64,000 nt of DNA from Eulemur rufifrons (Eukaryota; Chordata; Mammalia; Primates; Lemuridae): positions 87,617,114 through 87,681,113 of the forward strand of contig NC_090984.1 of NCBI RefSeq assembly GCF_041146395.1, read 5' to 3'. Of this stretch, positions 1 to 11,380 are shown piece by piece. The translations under genes and the position numbers were made by a program. The notes beneath the pieces were generated by a model. The model was given only the letters and a program-made list of their open reading frames with translations. It was not told the origin of the DNA and did not search any database. The first letter of the stretch is position 1. Every line of letters starts with the position of its first letter.

Positions 1-50
1 AAACTGAAATTACCTTTACCTCACTAAGATCTTCTTTTTAAAAATAATAA

Positions 51-175
51 ATATTCATTCAACAAAATTTCATTAAACATTTACTATGTGCCTGGCATGT
101 TTTATGCAGTTACAAAACTGCAGAGAACTAGACATATCACCTGCCCTCATGCAGTTTGCGTTCTATCACGAATTT
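51..175 (-). repeat. L2 LINE 3' end fragment
   Basis: The stretch reads like the reverse complement of the L2 3' terminus: a 'TTCATTAAACATTTACTATGTG' type opening, then a 'GCCTGGCATG' block and a 'CTGCCCTCATGCAGTTTGCG' type block. It is an ancient, diverged, non-coding fragment. Family assignment is from memory of the consensus. Confidence 0.6.
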
Positions 176-1614
176 GGCTAACTCAGCTTCGGAAGAATAA
201 TATAAGTATCGTAAATGTGAATGACTGCTTAAGACTCTGGGTCTATGCTTCTTAGACTATTATATAAAAGTTCTATGAGTTTATGATTTCTTATACACAT
301 TATAGTAAAGGCAAATAATCTCCAGAGTTTTGAAAAGAATTCCAAGAGTTTTTAAAAAATATAAATATGAGTATGGGACTCATCTTTCAAAAATCCATGT
401 GTTTATTTCTGACTCAATAACATTACAAGATTTTCATATAAAGTAAGTTTTGGAGGTGTTTTTCATGTTCTTGGCCAAGGTGTTTGGAGGTGTTTTTCAT
501 GTCCTTCATCTCTTCACTTCTAATCAATGAGGAAAGCGATCAGGAAAATATGGCTAGAACAGCTCATTGCAATTCCATAACGCCACATTGCAGGGAGGAT
601 CTAGATTAAGTGTGTGTACTGGACTTCTCACTTTGTAAAGAACTCTGCCTAGACACATTATCCAGATTACAGTTTTGGTCTCACAAGAAAGAGTGTCCTC
701 AATATCCTTTCCACACTGTCTCCCAAAGGACTCCAGGAGTGACAGTCTGGCTGCACCACAGGAGTCCGCATGTAGAGGGTGTGGCTGCCTATTGACCAAG
801 TCCATTAACACATTACAGGCAGCTAAAAGGTGTGCAGAAAACAATTCCACTCTTTCATCCACAGCTCCCAGAACCACTTGGCAGGAGAGAAACCTGCCTG
901 GCAGATGTTATAGGAACAATCCATTTAAAGTTTACAAGGCCTATTATGGTTATCAATACCCAATCAACCCCTCAAGTGAGGGATTAGGCATGGATTATAA
1001 TTATTAGTTTTGCATCTGAGAAACAAAATGACTTGGATTAACACCTTGATATTAGAGGTTGTATCCATGAATGACATTTTTCAGAAGAGTCATGAAACCA
1101 GTCATATTCACCAGTGAATACCATGCCTGGCACCAGGTCATCTTCCTTTCTCCACAAATAACAAAAAGTTCTCCCTGTGCACACCTCCAAGGTTTCAGCA
1201 GCATGCAAACCTAAGGGGACAAATATAGCTTTCTAAAACTTGACGTGTAAAAAAAAAATCTGTGGGTATTTTTTTATAGGTTATATTTAGTTTATACTAC
1301 CCTATTTCCTGCTTAAAAGAAAGCAAAACGCTCAAAGGCTAGAACCGGGCATTTTTGAAGATAGCAAAAATAGTTAGGGCTCTAAATTCTTTCTATCAGT
1401 TGGGAATCCCAGCTTAGATCTCTGCCACCTGCTTATGGAAAATTTCTAGAAGCTCTGTTGAAGGACAGCAGAGAGGAAACCACAGTTTCTTTCCTCTCCT
1501 GAAGCCACCTTGGCAGGATATATAAGCAGTGAACCCCCTCTAATTCCCCTGTCGCAAGCCCTCACGGGCTTCATGAAGCCATGGGTCGGTATAGTTATCC
1601 ATGGAAGAATGACA
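176..1614. other. Unassigned stretch with a short tandem duplication
   Basis: I recognise no gene or named repeat. About 450-505 holds two imperfect copies of a 34-bp unit built on 'TTGGAGGTGTTTTTCATGT'. Open frames of about 107-110 codons on both strands at 554-1007 overlap one another and show no domain; I treat them as chance. A TATA-like 'TATATAAG' sits at 1519-1526 without other promoter support. Confidence 0.5.
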
Positions 1615-1858
1615 GCAGCTAACAGACAGTGAGCATGTGTTATCTATCAGGAGTTACATACATTATCTTATTTTAACTTGACAATTATTCTTTGAGGTAG
1701 ATTTGATTCCCGTTTCTCATATTGTTAAATTAAGGCTTAGAGAGACTAAGAATCTTTTCCAAGGTCACATAACTAGTAACTGAAAAAGGAAGGATTCAAA
1801 TCCAGTTCTACCCATCTCCCAGGCCCATGCTCTCTCACCATTATACCTGGCTGCCTCC
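1615..1858 (-). repeat. MIR SINE
   Basis: Reverse-oriented MIR. It shows the expected order for that strand: a 'TACATTATCTTATTTTAAC' segment, a decayed 'TTAAGGCTTAGAGAGACTAAG' core, 'CAAGGTCACATAACTAGTAA' and 'TTCAAATCCAG'. Nearly full length, old and diverged. Confidence 0.75.
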
Positions 1859-2744
1859 CGGGAAGCCATTGAACTTGTTTCAGAAGCTTGATCTCCTCTG
1901 CAAAGCTAGAAGACAGCTCGTGGGAAACTCAATTCAAGCCGTCTACATCCAAATTCCTGCCTCATAATTCATGCCCATCATCTAGCATTCATTAGAGGCC
2001 TTAGCTCTTGGTAGCTTCTTCCTTCTAAAAAGGATGAGACTATGTTGTCCTTAGCCAATATGTCCATGCGTGCTCTTCCCTGGACAATAGGATATTAATG
2101 GCCATACCAGAAAAGGACGGAGGCTTTAACAATTCAGTTCGAGAAAACTTACTTTGTAAGTGCCTTGTTACTCTCTGCTCTTTAAAGAGAAAGATGGAGT
2201 TTTTGACTTAATCAGACCCTCTTCTTCGTAACAACAAAACAAACCAGCCCCTCAAATTATGTGCTCAGTGAATTTGAATTTAAGTACATCACAGTTCAAA
2301 CCCCTTCCCAAACCAAAATAATAGCACTGGGATGGTTTTTATTTTGTATTAAAATTAAAAAGTATTCTAGTTTAATTTTAAATTCAGATAACTAAACACT
2401 AACTATATCCTACACTTACAACCTTAAATACAGTTGAAACATGTCCCCACATTAACTTGCCAAAGTCACATTATTCAACTCATAGAAAATAATGGGTAGA
2501 GATAGACTCCATCAAATACCTTATACAATTATACTTCTATTAAACAAGATAAAATAAATTTAAAATTATAAAACCCTGTGTTTAGCATTAGTGTATGCAT
2601 TTATGTAAGTGATATTCAAGGTACTATATAATGATATTATAGCAAGCAATATGAAATTGAGGAAAAGGAGCCTTAAAACAATTCATGACTTTTGGAACAG
2701 ACAATTTCATGTCCAAAAGAAAGAAGACAACTGTACAAATAGTC
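1859..2744. other. Unassigned AT-rich stretch
   Basis: I see no open frame above background and no repeat I can name. The second half, from about 2330, is strongly A/T-rich. Confidence 0.5.
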
Positions 2745-2965
2745 CCTCTGCAGTTTTATTTAAATAGCAAAAATATAAAAACTCAAGTCCTCAACAAGTG
2801 AAGAAATGGCTTCACAAGTTATTATATATTTAAACATTATAACATTTAAAAGAGAGACATTTAGCTTCTATTAATCCCTAGTTATGTAAAATAACATTAA
2901 TTGAAAAAAGGCAAAACAATAACAAAAAGCTATGGAAAATATGTATAACTGGTCAACTTTGCACT
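2745..2965 (+). repeat. Possible old L1M 3' fragment
   Basis: Contains a decayed version of the L1 ORF2-end block (a run like 'AATAGCAAAAATATAAAAAC' followed by 'AAGTGAAGAAATGGC'), then an A-rich tail region. Divergence is high, so the call is tentative. Confidence 0.4.
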
Positions 2966-3599
2966 GGCAAATAAAAGACTTTGAGAGTTTCAGGGATAGA
3001 TAGACTTGCCTGGCATCATCAATTAAAGAAAAAGTGTCTTACATAACTTAAGGAGCCCACGATTTGTCTTCTCTTCAACATCTATTCTACCTAAGCAGAT
3101 AAGCCTTTTCATATACTTCACCGCCAAGTCAAACTGAAAGTATGCATTGAGTGCCTAATTTGTGCAATGTGCTGAACACAAGTTGAAGCTGAAGAGCTGC
3201 AGATGTCAGCAAGGGAGGATACCTGAGTACACAGATGATGCCACCTGGCAGTACAACCGTGGTTGGGGTAACTGTTCAGGATCTGGTCCTTGACATTTCA
3301 GTGCATAAACTGACTCCTGTCCAGGTACCCAGAAATGGCCAAATTCTCAAGGATGGACCCCTACTAGCCAAGCACATGACACGCCAACCTGTGATCCCAG
3401 AAGTCCAATGCATTGTTTTAATGATATTCTTGACTGACCTGCTTCTGCCTCCTATTTAGGAGCCACATCCAGACATCCAAGTATCTTAGAAGGCAAGCAG
3501 TAAGTAGGGTTCTCAGTGAACTTGGACTCAAAGCTAGAGAAGGAAATCCTGAAGAGAGTTTCATACTCTTTGTGATCCCCTCTACCTGGTATTCTACCA
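2966..3599. other. Unassigned stretch
   Basis: Nothing recognised. A 74-codon frame at 3235-3459 has no domain and I regard it as chance. Confidence 0.5.
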
Positions 3600-3729
3600 C
3601 TAGTGTACAACCAATCACATTGAGTGGAACTTATTAATTTATACCGTTGTCTTCCTATGAACTTCCTATATACTCTTAAAGAGCAGGAACCATGCTTTGG
3701 ATGCACAATAAATGTGTGTTGAATTAAAA
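3600..3729 (+). repeat. L2 LINE 3' end
   Basis: The right end has the L2 terminus pattern 'AGAGCAGGAACCATG' followed by 'CACAATAAATGTGTGTTGAA'. This matches the sense-strand L2 tail. The left boundary is uncertain. Confidence 0.6.
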
Positions 3730-3924
3730 TTGTTAAATTGGACTTTCTTTATTCCAAAATGCAACCCAGACTGGTCCGAACACCAGTGCTTGTCAGATCC
3801 AGGGTGCATATCTCCCTTAGAAAGTGTAGAGTAAATCCTTCTGGCTATGGAGTGGAGAAAAAATTGGAAGACACATAGAGGTTCCAGTAGACCAATCAAG
3901 GAGTTAATCAGTAATTTAGGCAAG

Positions 3925-4315
3925 AAAAAATTGTGGACTGATAGATAATTGTTGTATATTCATATAATGAAAAACTATATAATAATGAAAAAGAAATAAC
4001 TATTAATCTATGCAACAACATGGATGAATTGCATACTATTATGAAGTCAGATCCTAGAAACATACATCATGAGTCCATTTATACTCAATTCAAGAGGAGA
4101 AAAACTAATCTATGGTGATAGGGGTCAGAATAATGGTTTTCTAACTGGGAGAGAACATAAGAAAACCCTCTAGAATGCTAGAAATGTTCTGTATCTTGAT
4201 CTAGGAAGTGCCCATAGGGATGTATATGTACATGCACTTAAAATGTGGGCTCTTTATTGCATTGTGATTCTTTCTGTAAGCTCTTTATTTTATGTAAAAA
4301 AAGTTTTAAAATAGT
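3925..4315 (+). repeat. Old L1M (L1ME-like) 3' end
   Basis: Shows the sense-strand L1 3' end layout: 'GCAACAACATGGATGAATTG', then 'GAGTCCATTTATACTCAATT', a decayed 3' UTR with 'GTACATGCACTTAAAATGTG', and an A-rich end near 4300. ORF2 coding potential is gone. Confidence 0.65.
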
Positions 4316-4424
4316 GTTGGTGGGCTGGCTTACAGTAGTGGCAGTAGACATTGGCAGGAGTGAATAGATACTGAAAAAATATTTAAAGGTAAAGTTGTTA
4401 AGAAATGAGCTAATACCCATGATG

Positions 4425-4590
4425 TATTTAGCATAGTGCCAGGAGTATAGTAAAACTCAGCAAATGTTTATTATGATTATTATTGTTGCCTAAAAAGGTT
4501 GGCAAGTAGATTAAACTAAATAATGTATGTAAAGCACTTAGATTCCTGTCTGGGATATACTAAATTCTCAGTGAATGGTAACTTTAACTT
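4425..4590 (+). repeat. Two MIR 3'-end fragments in a row
   Basis: Two successive MIR-tail-like blocks. The first is 'GCATAGTGCCAGGAGTATAG' to about 4485. The second is 'GTATGTAAAGCACTTAGATT' to about 4585. Both lack the MIR core, so they may be two insertions or a local duplication. Confidence 0.5.
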
Positions 4591-6869
4591 TTTAAGTGAT
4601 TAGACTGTAAGCTTTTTCCACATTCATTCTGCCTTTCCAGATCCTGCTCTTCTTGCAATTATCTGGAAGATTACCTGTACCCTACTAAGATATTCACAGG
4701 AAATTCATTTCATCCCATTATGGATTTTATTAATTTAACTAAATGTGCCACCATAGCCACCTACATATTGACCCCCAAGGGATCCTAAGGAATCCCTTGT
4801 CATAAACCTCACCAGAAGCACTGAAGATAAAACTGTATGAAGTTGACATATGCACACTTTTACTCTCTTTCTGGTTGCTACTTTGTCACTTCAGGATCGT
4901 TAGCACTATTTCTTGCAATAGTGTGTCAAGAGACTCCCTGATAGGGTTAAAGCTCCTTAGCATTGTGTGGGAGAGGACATCCTAGCACCATCTGCCAGGG
5001 CCTGCAATTCTATTAAACTGTCAGCATGATAAATGACAAAGAGAAGCCATTGGGGAGAAAATCTACAGTGAAGCACTTTGGTCATAAAACAAGAAGAACC
5101 AAAAAGGATTTAGGACAAGTACACAAACCATCCTTTATAATAAAATTTCCCTTGCAAGGAGAGAACAAAGAGACCGAACTATAAACTCCGGGGTTTAAGC
5201 AGAAAGCAGTGATACAATCAATCATCTCTCAGCCCTGATGTGTAGCTCACAGATCAGTGATGCAGGACCCGGCAGTTCCATCTCTGCTTCCAACCAGGCC
5301 TCTCGGGGCTCGGTGAAAACGCACCTTGTTCACTTTGTCAAAGGGATGATATTCAGATAGCTGGCTACTCTGTGCACCCCTTTTGCTTACAAATACGTAA
5401 AGAAAAAGACATCTCTGAAATGGGAAGTAATATGGTTACTGCTCTTCAACTACAAATTATCTCCAGAGAGCAGTCACCAAATGCATCGCTGCCTTGCTTC
5501 TAAATTTAGCCCCCATAAATTACATCATCCATAAACAGAGCATAGGCAATCGGTTTCTGAATATTTGGGTTTTGGAATGAGTTCCAATGAGTCTCATTTA
5601 GGAGTTTCCAGGTAAAAATATCATTATTAAAAATTGTATTGATTCTGGATACAAACAGATGACTCATGTGTACTAAGAAGTTAAAATGGCTTTGAATATA
5701 TTTTCTCCAGGCAGCAATGGAACAGGCAGCAGCAGAATCATGAATAGTCTCTATGCATTTCCACAAGCATCCCTGGAGACTGTCCTAAACAGAAACTTCA
5801 TAAACACTCAATAATAACAATTAGCATTTATATAGTCTTGGGTTTTCCTGACACTTTAACCAAGACTAGTAAAGCAAGGTTAGTGGTGGCAGAACAAAAA
5901 TACAGTGATCTTAATAGCAAAATTAGGCAAATCAGAGTCATCATACTGTTGCATCTCTGCATTTTCTGTTTATATTCTGTGCACTACAAGGAAATGCTTG
6001 AATGTAGCAGGTTAAAACACATGTGTTCATTGCACATGTTAAGTTTATGACATGCAATGATTTAGGTATTGGTATGTATTGGTATGCCTTGGAGATACAA
6101 AGTTGATAACTATGTTAACCAGTTGGGTACGTGGGTATTTCAATCAGATCATTACTTGGGCAAAAACCAGAAGAAAACAGAGATGCAGGAAACAGACCTA
6201 CAAAAACCCTGTCTCTTCTAATATATAGGCATATGATGCAATTATTCATCCATTTCAAGTGAGGCAACAAGCACTTAAAATATTTGACAGTTGTTCCAGC
6301 TACTCAATTTGCATGTCAACTTTTCTCTTATATTAAAGGAAAGAGAAATGAGGTCAGCAACTTTAGTAAAAGCCCTGTAGCTTTTTGCCAACTTATCAAT
6401 ACGGAAATAAATATCCAGTTATTTAATACATTTCCCCTCATGTTGCCTTATTGATTTGGTTAATCTTTGTTACAGGTTTGCTTAATAGGTTTTCTAGGAA
6501 TATCTTTCACTATTTCTGTAAATCAGAATTTATGGCTTAAACCCAGTTTGGAAGGGCATTGGAGGAGTCCAGAATAGCTGCAGGCTCGTGCCTCCAGAGT
6601 GAACTTTGTTCCTATCTTGCTCCTGATTGCTGTCAAAACACTTCTCTGCTGCTCTGAAGCTCTCAAAATTCATAAACCCAGTGCTCACAGAAGTCTGTGG
6701 TGATTCGTGGGTACACAGCCCATGACAGGATGAGAGGCAGTGCTGCATAGAATGAGAAACAATGGGCTATAGCCTGGTTTCGGTCAAAGCACTCGCGTTT
6801 ACCAGCTCTGGCATTTTGTGGAAATTATAATCCTAGTTATCTTTTTCTGACTGTCCACCTGACATTGCC
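4591..6869. other. Unassigned stretch, about 2.3 kb
   Basis: I recognise no gene and no clear repeat. Frames of 60-86 codons (5506-5766 minus, 5838-6050 plus, 6530-6748 minus) carry no motif. A short L2-like scrap may lie near 6065-6110. Confidence 0.5.
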
Positions 6870-7045
6870 AAGTACTACACAGAGCATACTCATCATCTCA
6901 TCTAATCCACTGCAAAAATCTCTCTGGCCAGCATTATGTCCCCAGTTCTTCAGAGAAGAAGTCCAAGGTTCAGAGAAGGTGCCGAGAGAGAAAGGATCAG
7001 GTCTAATCTGAGTGTTAATCTGGCTCATACCCACCACACACTGCT
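6870..7045 (-). repeat. Probable MIR, diverged
   Basis: Reverse-strand MIR signature in decayed form: 'CATCATCTCATCTAATCCAC', then 'TCAGAGAAGAAGTCCAAGG' and 'TTCAGAGAAGGTGCC'. It is immediately followed by a forward MIR tail. Confidence 0.45.
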
Positions 7046-7064
7046 CCAGGTGTTTCACCTTTGA

Positions 7065-7185
7065 CATTGCATAATAGCACCTTCCATAATAGCTTACTTC
7101 ACAGAGATGCTTCAAGAAACCAATAAGGACATGATATGTGAAACTCTTTGGGAACTACAAAGTGCTACACAAATGCACAAGTTTT
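7065..7185 (+). repeat. MIR 3' fragment
   Basis: The block 'GAAACTCTTTGGGAACTACA' and 'AAAGTGCTACACAAATGCAC' matches the sense-strand MIR tail in decayed form. Confidence 0.45.
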
Positions 7186-7194
7186 GTATAATTC

Positions 7195-7477
7195 AAAAAT
7201 CTTCTGGCTGCAAATTACCAGACATCCATCTGAAACTAGTTTAAGCAAAAAGCCTGTAATTGGCTCATGAAACAAGCAAATCCACGTCTGAATGGATTAT
7301 AGCTGAACTTGAGGGCTCAGCTAAAGCTATTAGTGTTGTCCATCCCCCACCTCTGGCCTCCACTTTCTTCTGCTTTAGCTACATTCTCGCCTACCTTCCC
7401 TCCTTGATGGCAGGACTTTTGACCTTTTCTCCAAGCAAGAAAAGGAGGACATCCTTCTGGGTGCTCCAACGAATATC
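7195..7477. repeat. Left part of an old MER-type repeat
   Basis: The segment 'AAACTAGTTTAAGCAAAAAG' followed by 'AATTGGCTCATGAAACAAGC' resembles a common old mammalian interspersed repeat whose family I cannot name with confidence. The matching right part seems to resume at 8174, so the element looks split by the LTR-like insert between. Confidence 0.45.
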
Positions 7478-8173
7478 TATAGAGAGCACCCTTGACATAA
7501 GCAACTCCATCTTAGATAAAGACTCCATCTTACACTTTAAAAGGCATTATGCCAGCAGAGACCAGATGTTCACCTAATTGATAGAGGATACACTCAACCA
7601 GATAAGGGTGTAAGCCTTTACTATCAGTCCTCACCAGAGGACTCAGGAGCCATAAAAGTGCGAGACTTCACCAGCTGGACACAGCTGTCTCAATAGACTT
7701 CCTCTTGCTGCCCCTCATGATCAGCACCAGCATCTACCACCAAAGGCTCTGCCCAAATCAAGGACTCTGCCTTGCAAGACATTGATAACCATGGGATCAG
7801 TCCAGGACACTCTCCTTGTCCACATCACTCTCCTTGGGCTAGTTCCTTAATCCCTTTTTCTATCCCCTTTTCTCTTGATGTTGAACATTACTTTGCTCGA
7901 TGTGGGAATTTTAATCTATAACATTTATATATGGATTAAGCATACCACATGTATGGCTTGCAATATTGACTGACTTGTGGATTGGCTTGCACCTGCATGC
8001 CCGTGGCTCTGACTAGCCAGTAAATGGGTCATACTGCAGAGAACTGCCTCCTTGGGAACTCCATGTAGCCCATGGCTTTTATGATTGAATATGCATCAGT
8101 AAAAGTCTGACCTTGTTGAAAGACACAAACATGCCTGGACCTGGTTATGTCTGACCTTGAGCCACTCACAACA
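7478..8173 (+). mobile_element. Probable solitary LTR (about 0.7 kb)
   Basis: This 696-bp block interrupts an older repeat and is flanked by the 5-bp match ATATC on both sides (7473-7477 and 8174-8178). A 5-bp duplication suits class III (ERV-L) integration. It starts TATAGAGAGC, which could be a decayed TG start, and ends CAACA. A TATA-like 'CCATAAAAGTG' lies near 7650. A possible polyadenylation region is near 8090. No coding remnant is seen. The family is unnamed. Confidence 0.45.
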
Positions 8174-8395
8174 ATATCCCAGAATTACTTCTGATTACAT
8201 CACAGGTCCACCTCTGACCCAATCACTGGGGCAGGGGGTGGAGCGATACACTGATTGATTTAGGTCTGGGTCCCCTGCTCACCTGTGGAGCCCAGTGCTA
8301 AATCAGCTTCCCATGTAAAACCTAGACTCAGGGGAGGGGTGATTCCCCAAGGAAACTGGAGCTCTCTTACCAGAAGAGGAGAAAATGAATATTGG
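8174..8395. repeat. Right part of the MER-type repeat split at 7478
   Basis: The blocks 'CTCTGACCCAATCACTGGGG', 'GGTCTGGGTCCCCTGCTCAC' and 'GGGGTGATTCCCCAAGGAAA' match the second half of the same old repeat that starts at 7195. The order and the join are consistent with interruption by an insertion. Confidence 0.45.
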
Positions 8396-8479
8396 AATGC
8401 CACACAGAAAAACATTCCCTAAAATATTTTAATAAAAACATTGTGCTTCATATTTGTACATAAGACAATTACAGAGAAT

Positions 8480-8690
8480 GCCTAGTAAATAATATTAGCT
8501 AACTAATATATGTAAAGTGCTCTAGCGATAGAAATTGCTTTCATATAAGCTATATCATTTTATTTTCATTATATCCTTATAACTGCAAAACACTTACACA
8601 AAGCCATCCAGCTGATTAAAACAAAAGCCAGAATTTGAATGTGGATCTTCTAATCCCAACTCAGTACTCAATGTTGCCCCTTTCATGAAA
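8480..8690 (-). repeat. MIR SINE
   Basis: Reverse-oriented MIR with 'CTATATCATTTTATTTTCAT', 'CACTTACACAAAGCCATCCA', 'GCCAGAATTTGAATGTGGAT' and a distal 'ACTCAGTACTCAATG'. Diverged. Confidence 0.6.
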
Positions 8691-8940
8691 TCTCTGAGAG
8701 GCTAGTGTGGGTTTAATACTGTGGATTATGATTAAATGTGCCCTGGAAGCAATTTTGCCTTAAGGAAGGCATTAGTAACCACAGGAGTTCAGGTAGCAAC
8801 ACCTTTCTGCCGTTTACTTTGAGAGAATGTTAAACTTTCCTTTGAGTGTGGACATTCAGAAACATACTATCCCAAAACTTCTTTACTATACCATAGTTGG
8901 ACATTGCTGGTGGCAATGTAAATTGTTGGTCCACTTCTTT

Positions 8941-9131
8941 TCTTTTTCTTATGATGTATTTATTTTCTTATCTTTTGATTGCTGTATCATAGTTGTACTT
9001 ATTTGGTAGGGTACATGTGATATTTTGATACATGTATATACATTGTGTAATGATCAAATCAGGGTAATTGAGATATACAGCACTGCAAATATTTATCTTT
9101 TCTTTGTATTGGAAACATTATAATTCTGGTC
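8941..9131 (-). repeat. L1 3' end, first of two in tandem
   Basis: Reverse complement of the primate L1 3' UTR end: 'GGGTACATGTGATATTTTGA', 'TGTGTAATGATCAAATCAGG' and 'TATCTTTTCTTTGTATTGG'. It stops after about 190 bp, where a second copy of the same 3' end begins. Possible short flanking match 'GGTCCA' at both edges. Confidence 0.7.
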
Positions 9132-9556
9132 CAGTCTTTTTTTAATTGATACATAAGATTTGTACATATTTATGGAGAATATGCAATATTTTGTTACATG
9201 CATAGAATGTGTAATGATCAAGTCAGGGTATTTAGGATATCTGTCACCTGGAACATTTATGATTTCTATGTTCTGGGAACATTTCAAGGCTTCTCTTATA
9301 GCGATTATGAAATATGCAACACATTGTTGTCAACTATAGTCACCCTGCTCTGCTAATATGTTCTAACTTATTCCTTCTAACTGCATGTTTGTACCCATTA
9401 GCCAATATCCCTTAATCCCCACCACCACACACACATAAACACACACACACACCAGCCTCTGGTAACTATCAGTCTATTCTCTACCTCCATGAAATTAACT
9501 TTCTTAGCTCCCACACAAGTGAGAAGATGTGATATTTGTCTTTTTGTACCTGTCTT
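9132..9556 (-). repeat. L1 3' end, second tandem copy
   Basis: Starts with an oligo-T run and 'ATTGATACATAAGATTTGTA', then repeats the same 3' UTR order as its left neighbour ('TGTGTAATGATCAAGTCAGG'). It continues further into the element ('CAACTATAGTCACCCTGCTC', 'CTCTACCTCCATGAAATTAA', 'GTGAGAAGATGTGATATTTG'). A (CA)n-like run lies inside at 9426-9452. The element is 5'-truncated and non-coding. Confidence 0.8.
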
Positions 9557-10179
9557 AGGCAGAGGCAAGATGGTCCAGCCTGGGAAAGTCTCTGATGAAC
9601 AGATCAAAAATGCCTGCTGATTGATCAAAGGGCCAAGATCTAAACATCTGAGCACAGGTCAGAGTTGATGTTCTCGGGAAGGGCATATGAGAGGTAAGTC
9701 AAATGTTAGTCCAGACCTGGATAATCAACTCACAAGAAAGGGACGGGGGATCTAGGGTGTAGGGTGTCTATCAAATCAAGTACAAGTCAGGCCTTCAATA
9801 AAGAGGGTAAATCAACCTCAGAGAGGCACAAAAGAGTTATTTTCAGGGACCTTGTCACAGGAAAACTACTGTCTAGAAAAAAATTTCAAACACTGGGCCA
9901 TTTGTGTGCCAGGGAAAAATTCTATCTTTGCAAAACTTAGATTCAAAGTAAAGATTCCAGTTACTGGGATACACTGAGAACTGATACACTGGCCCATCAC
10001 TGGTCAAGGGCTGCCCTAGAGGGAAGTAAACTCCTAGGCACTTCTGGGAAAAGCAACTCCAGCAGCCTGAGTGTGTCCCTTCGAAAGAAGAGCAACAGGT
10101 ACTAGCTGTTGTAAGCTAAAGCATACTGAAGCCAGGTGGAGATGGAAGGCCCAAAAACCAAATTGTAAAAAGCGATTCA
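9557..10179. other. Unassigned stretch
   Basis: No gene or repeat recognised with confidence. The composition resembles old LTR or ERV internal DNA, but I cannot place it. Confidence 0.4.
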
Positions 10180-11290
10180 AGGGTATGATGGCTGTGTAAT
10201 GTATCAATTTGGCTACACCGAGCAACATTTACTAGAATTTCTGTCCATCTATGTTTTCAGTTAGGGAGCACCAAAAAATGCACTTCATGCAAGATTTGGA
10301 AGCCAAAAGTAAGGCAATGGCCATTTTTATGTTTTGTACTCGGAAGATTGAGACAGGCACTTTTGTAGCTCTCACTTGTTGTTTACCTGCTGGTTCACCT
10401 TTCTGTGAAGCAGCAACCAGATCTATAACTAACCCTTAGATAAGGAAACTCCACTCTCCTGGATCCTCCTGCATCTTCTCCCACTGCTGGGTCAGGTGTG
10501 TGTTTAGCAGCACGATGGATGACTCCAGCTTCTCCTCCAGGACACCCATGATGTTAAGATGGGAGGCAGAGAGAATTGATGTGGGTTCCAGTTTATCTTC
10601 ATGGGTTCCAGCTTATGCTTGTTGGAATGCAGCTAGTCCTTGTTCTTCCCAACTTTATATTTTTAAAGAAAAAATAATCAATGATACTATTTAAAGAGCC
10701 ATAAGGCAGAATTTATTCAGGGGGACTATCATGATAGGCATATAGGGGGGCTACCATGATGGAATTTGGTTGTAGAGAAGTGAGATGAGGCTCAACTCTG
10801 ATACAATAAGGAAAGGTAAAGATTTATAGCCAAAAAGAAGGGGACCGGGGGCAGAAGATGGAAAATTATTAAAAGAAAACATCAGGAGTGAGGGAGGATT
10901 CTGTTTAAACTGACCTAACAGAATTCTTACTGAAGACAGGCCAGGGTGATCAGACATCACCTAACGGATGTGGGGAAGAGGAAACTGATCAGATTCTGCC
11001 TAAAATGACTTTGCAAGATTCTTGATAAAACTGGGCAATGCAAAGACAAACACAAAAGCCCAACAGTCAGATGAGAAAAGAGTTCAGAGGAGCCTGGTTA
11101 CACTTTGATCAAGGAGAGAATCTTTGTCAATGTCCATCTTCCCTTCCCAACTGCCTGCCTGGCAGACTTCAAGATCCATCACCAGATACAAAGACGACAG
11201 CCTTACAGAGACTCTGTAACCAGCTCCCACAATTGCATAAGGTGAGATCCCTATTTTAAGAAACTCATATATATAAGTATGGAGATACAT

Positions 11291-11326
<36 letters not shown>

Positions 11327-11380
11327 CCTAGCACTGCTATTTCCTTAACTGAACCCAGATACAGAGGGTATCCGGGTAGA
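10180..11380. repeat. LTR-like relics, families not named
   Basis: Two blocks look like old retroviral LTR pieces. One around 10180-10640 opens with 'TGTATCAATTTGGCTACACC'. Another around 10670-11060 holds 'GCAGAATTTATTCAGGGGGA', 'GATTTATAGCCAAAAAG' and 'ACAGAATTCTTACTGAAGAC'. I cannot name the families or set exact ends. Short frames within carry no domain. Confidence 0.35.
11295..11324. repeat. (GT)15 microsatellite
   Basis: Uninterrupted GT dinucleotide repeat, likely length-polymorphic. It is preceded by an A/T-alternating stretch 'CATATATATAAG'. Confidence 0.97.

Noticed and set aside
554..1007. Open frames above 100 codons on both strands
   Set aside because: They overlap on opposite strands, have no recognisable domain, and lack any splice or promoter context.
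1518..1530. TATA-box-like 'ATATATAAG'
   Set aside because: A/T-rich motifs of this kind are common here, and no initiator, CpG island or transcript start supports a promoter.
11295..11324. (GT)n considered as a regulatory Z-DNA element
   Set aside because: It is an ordinary microsatellite with no nearby gene or promoter evidence.
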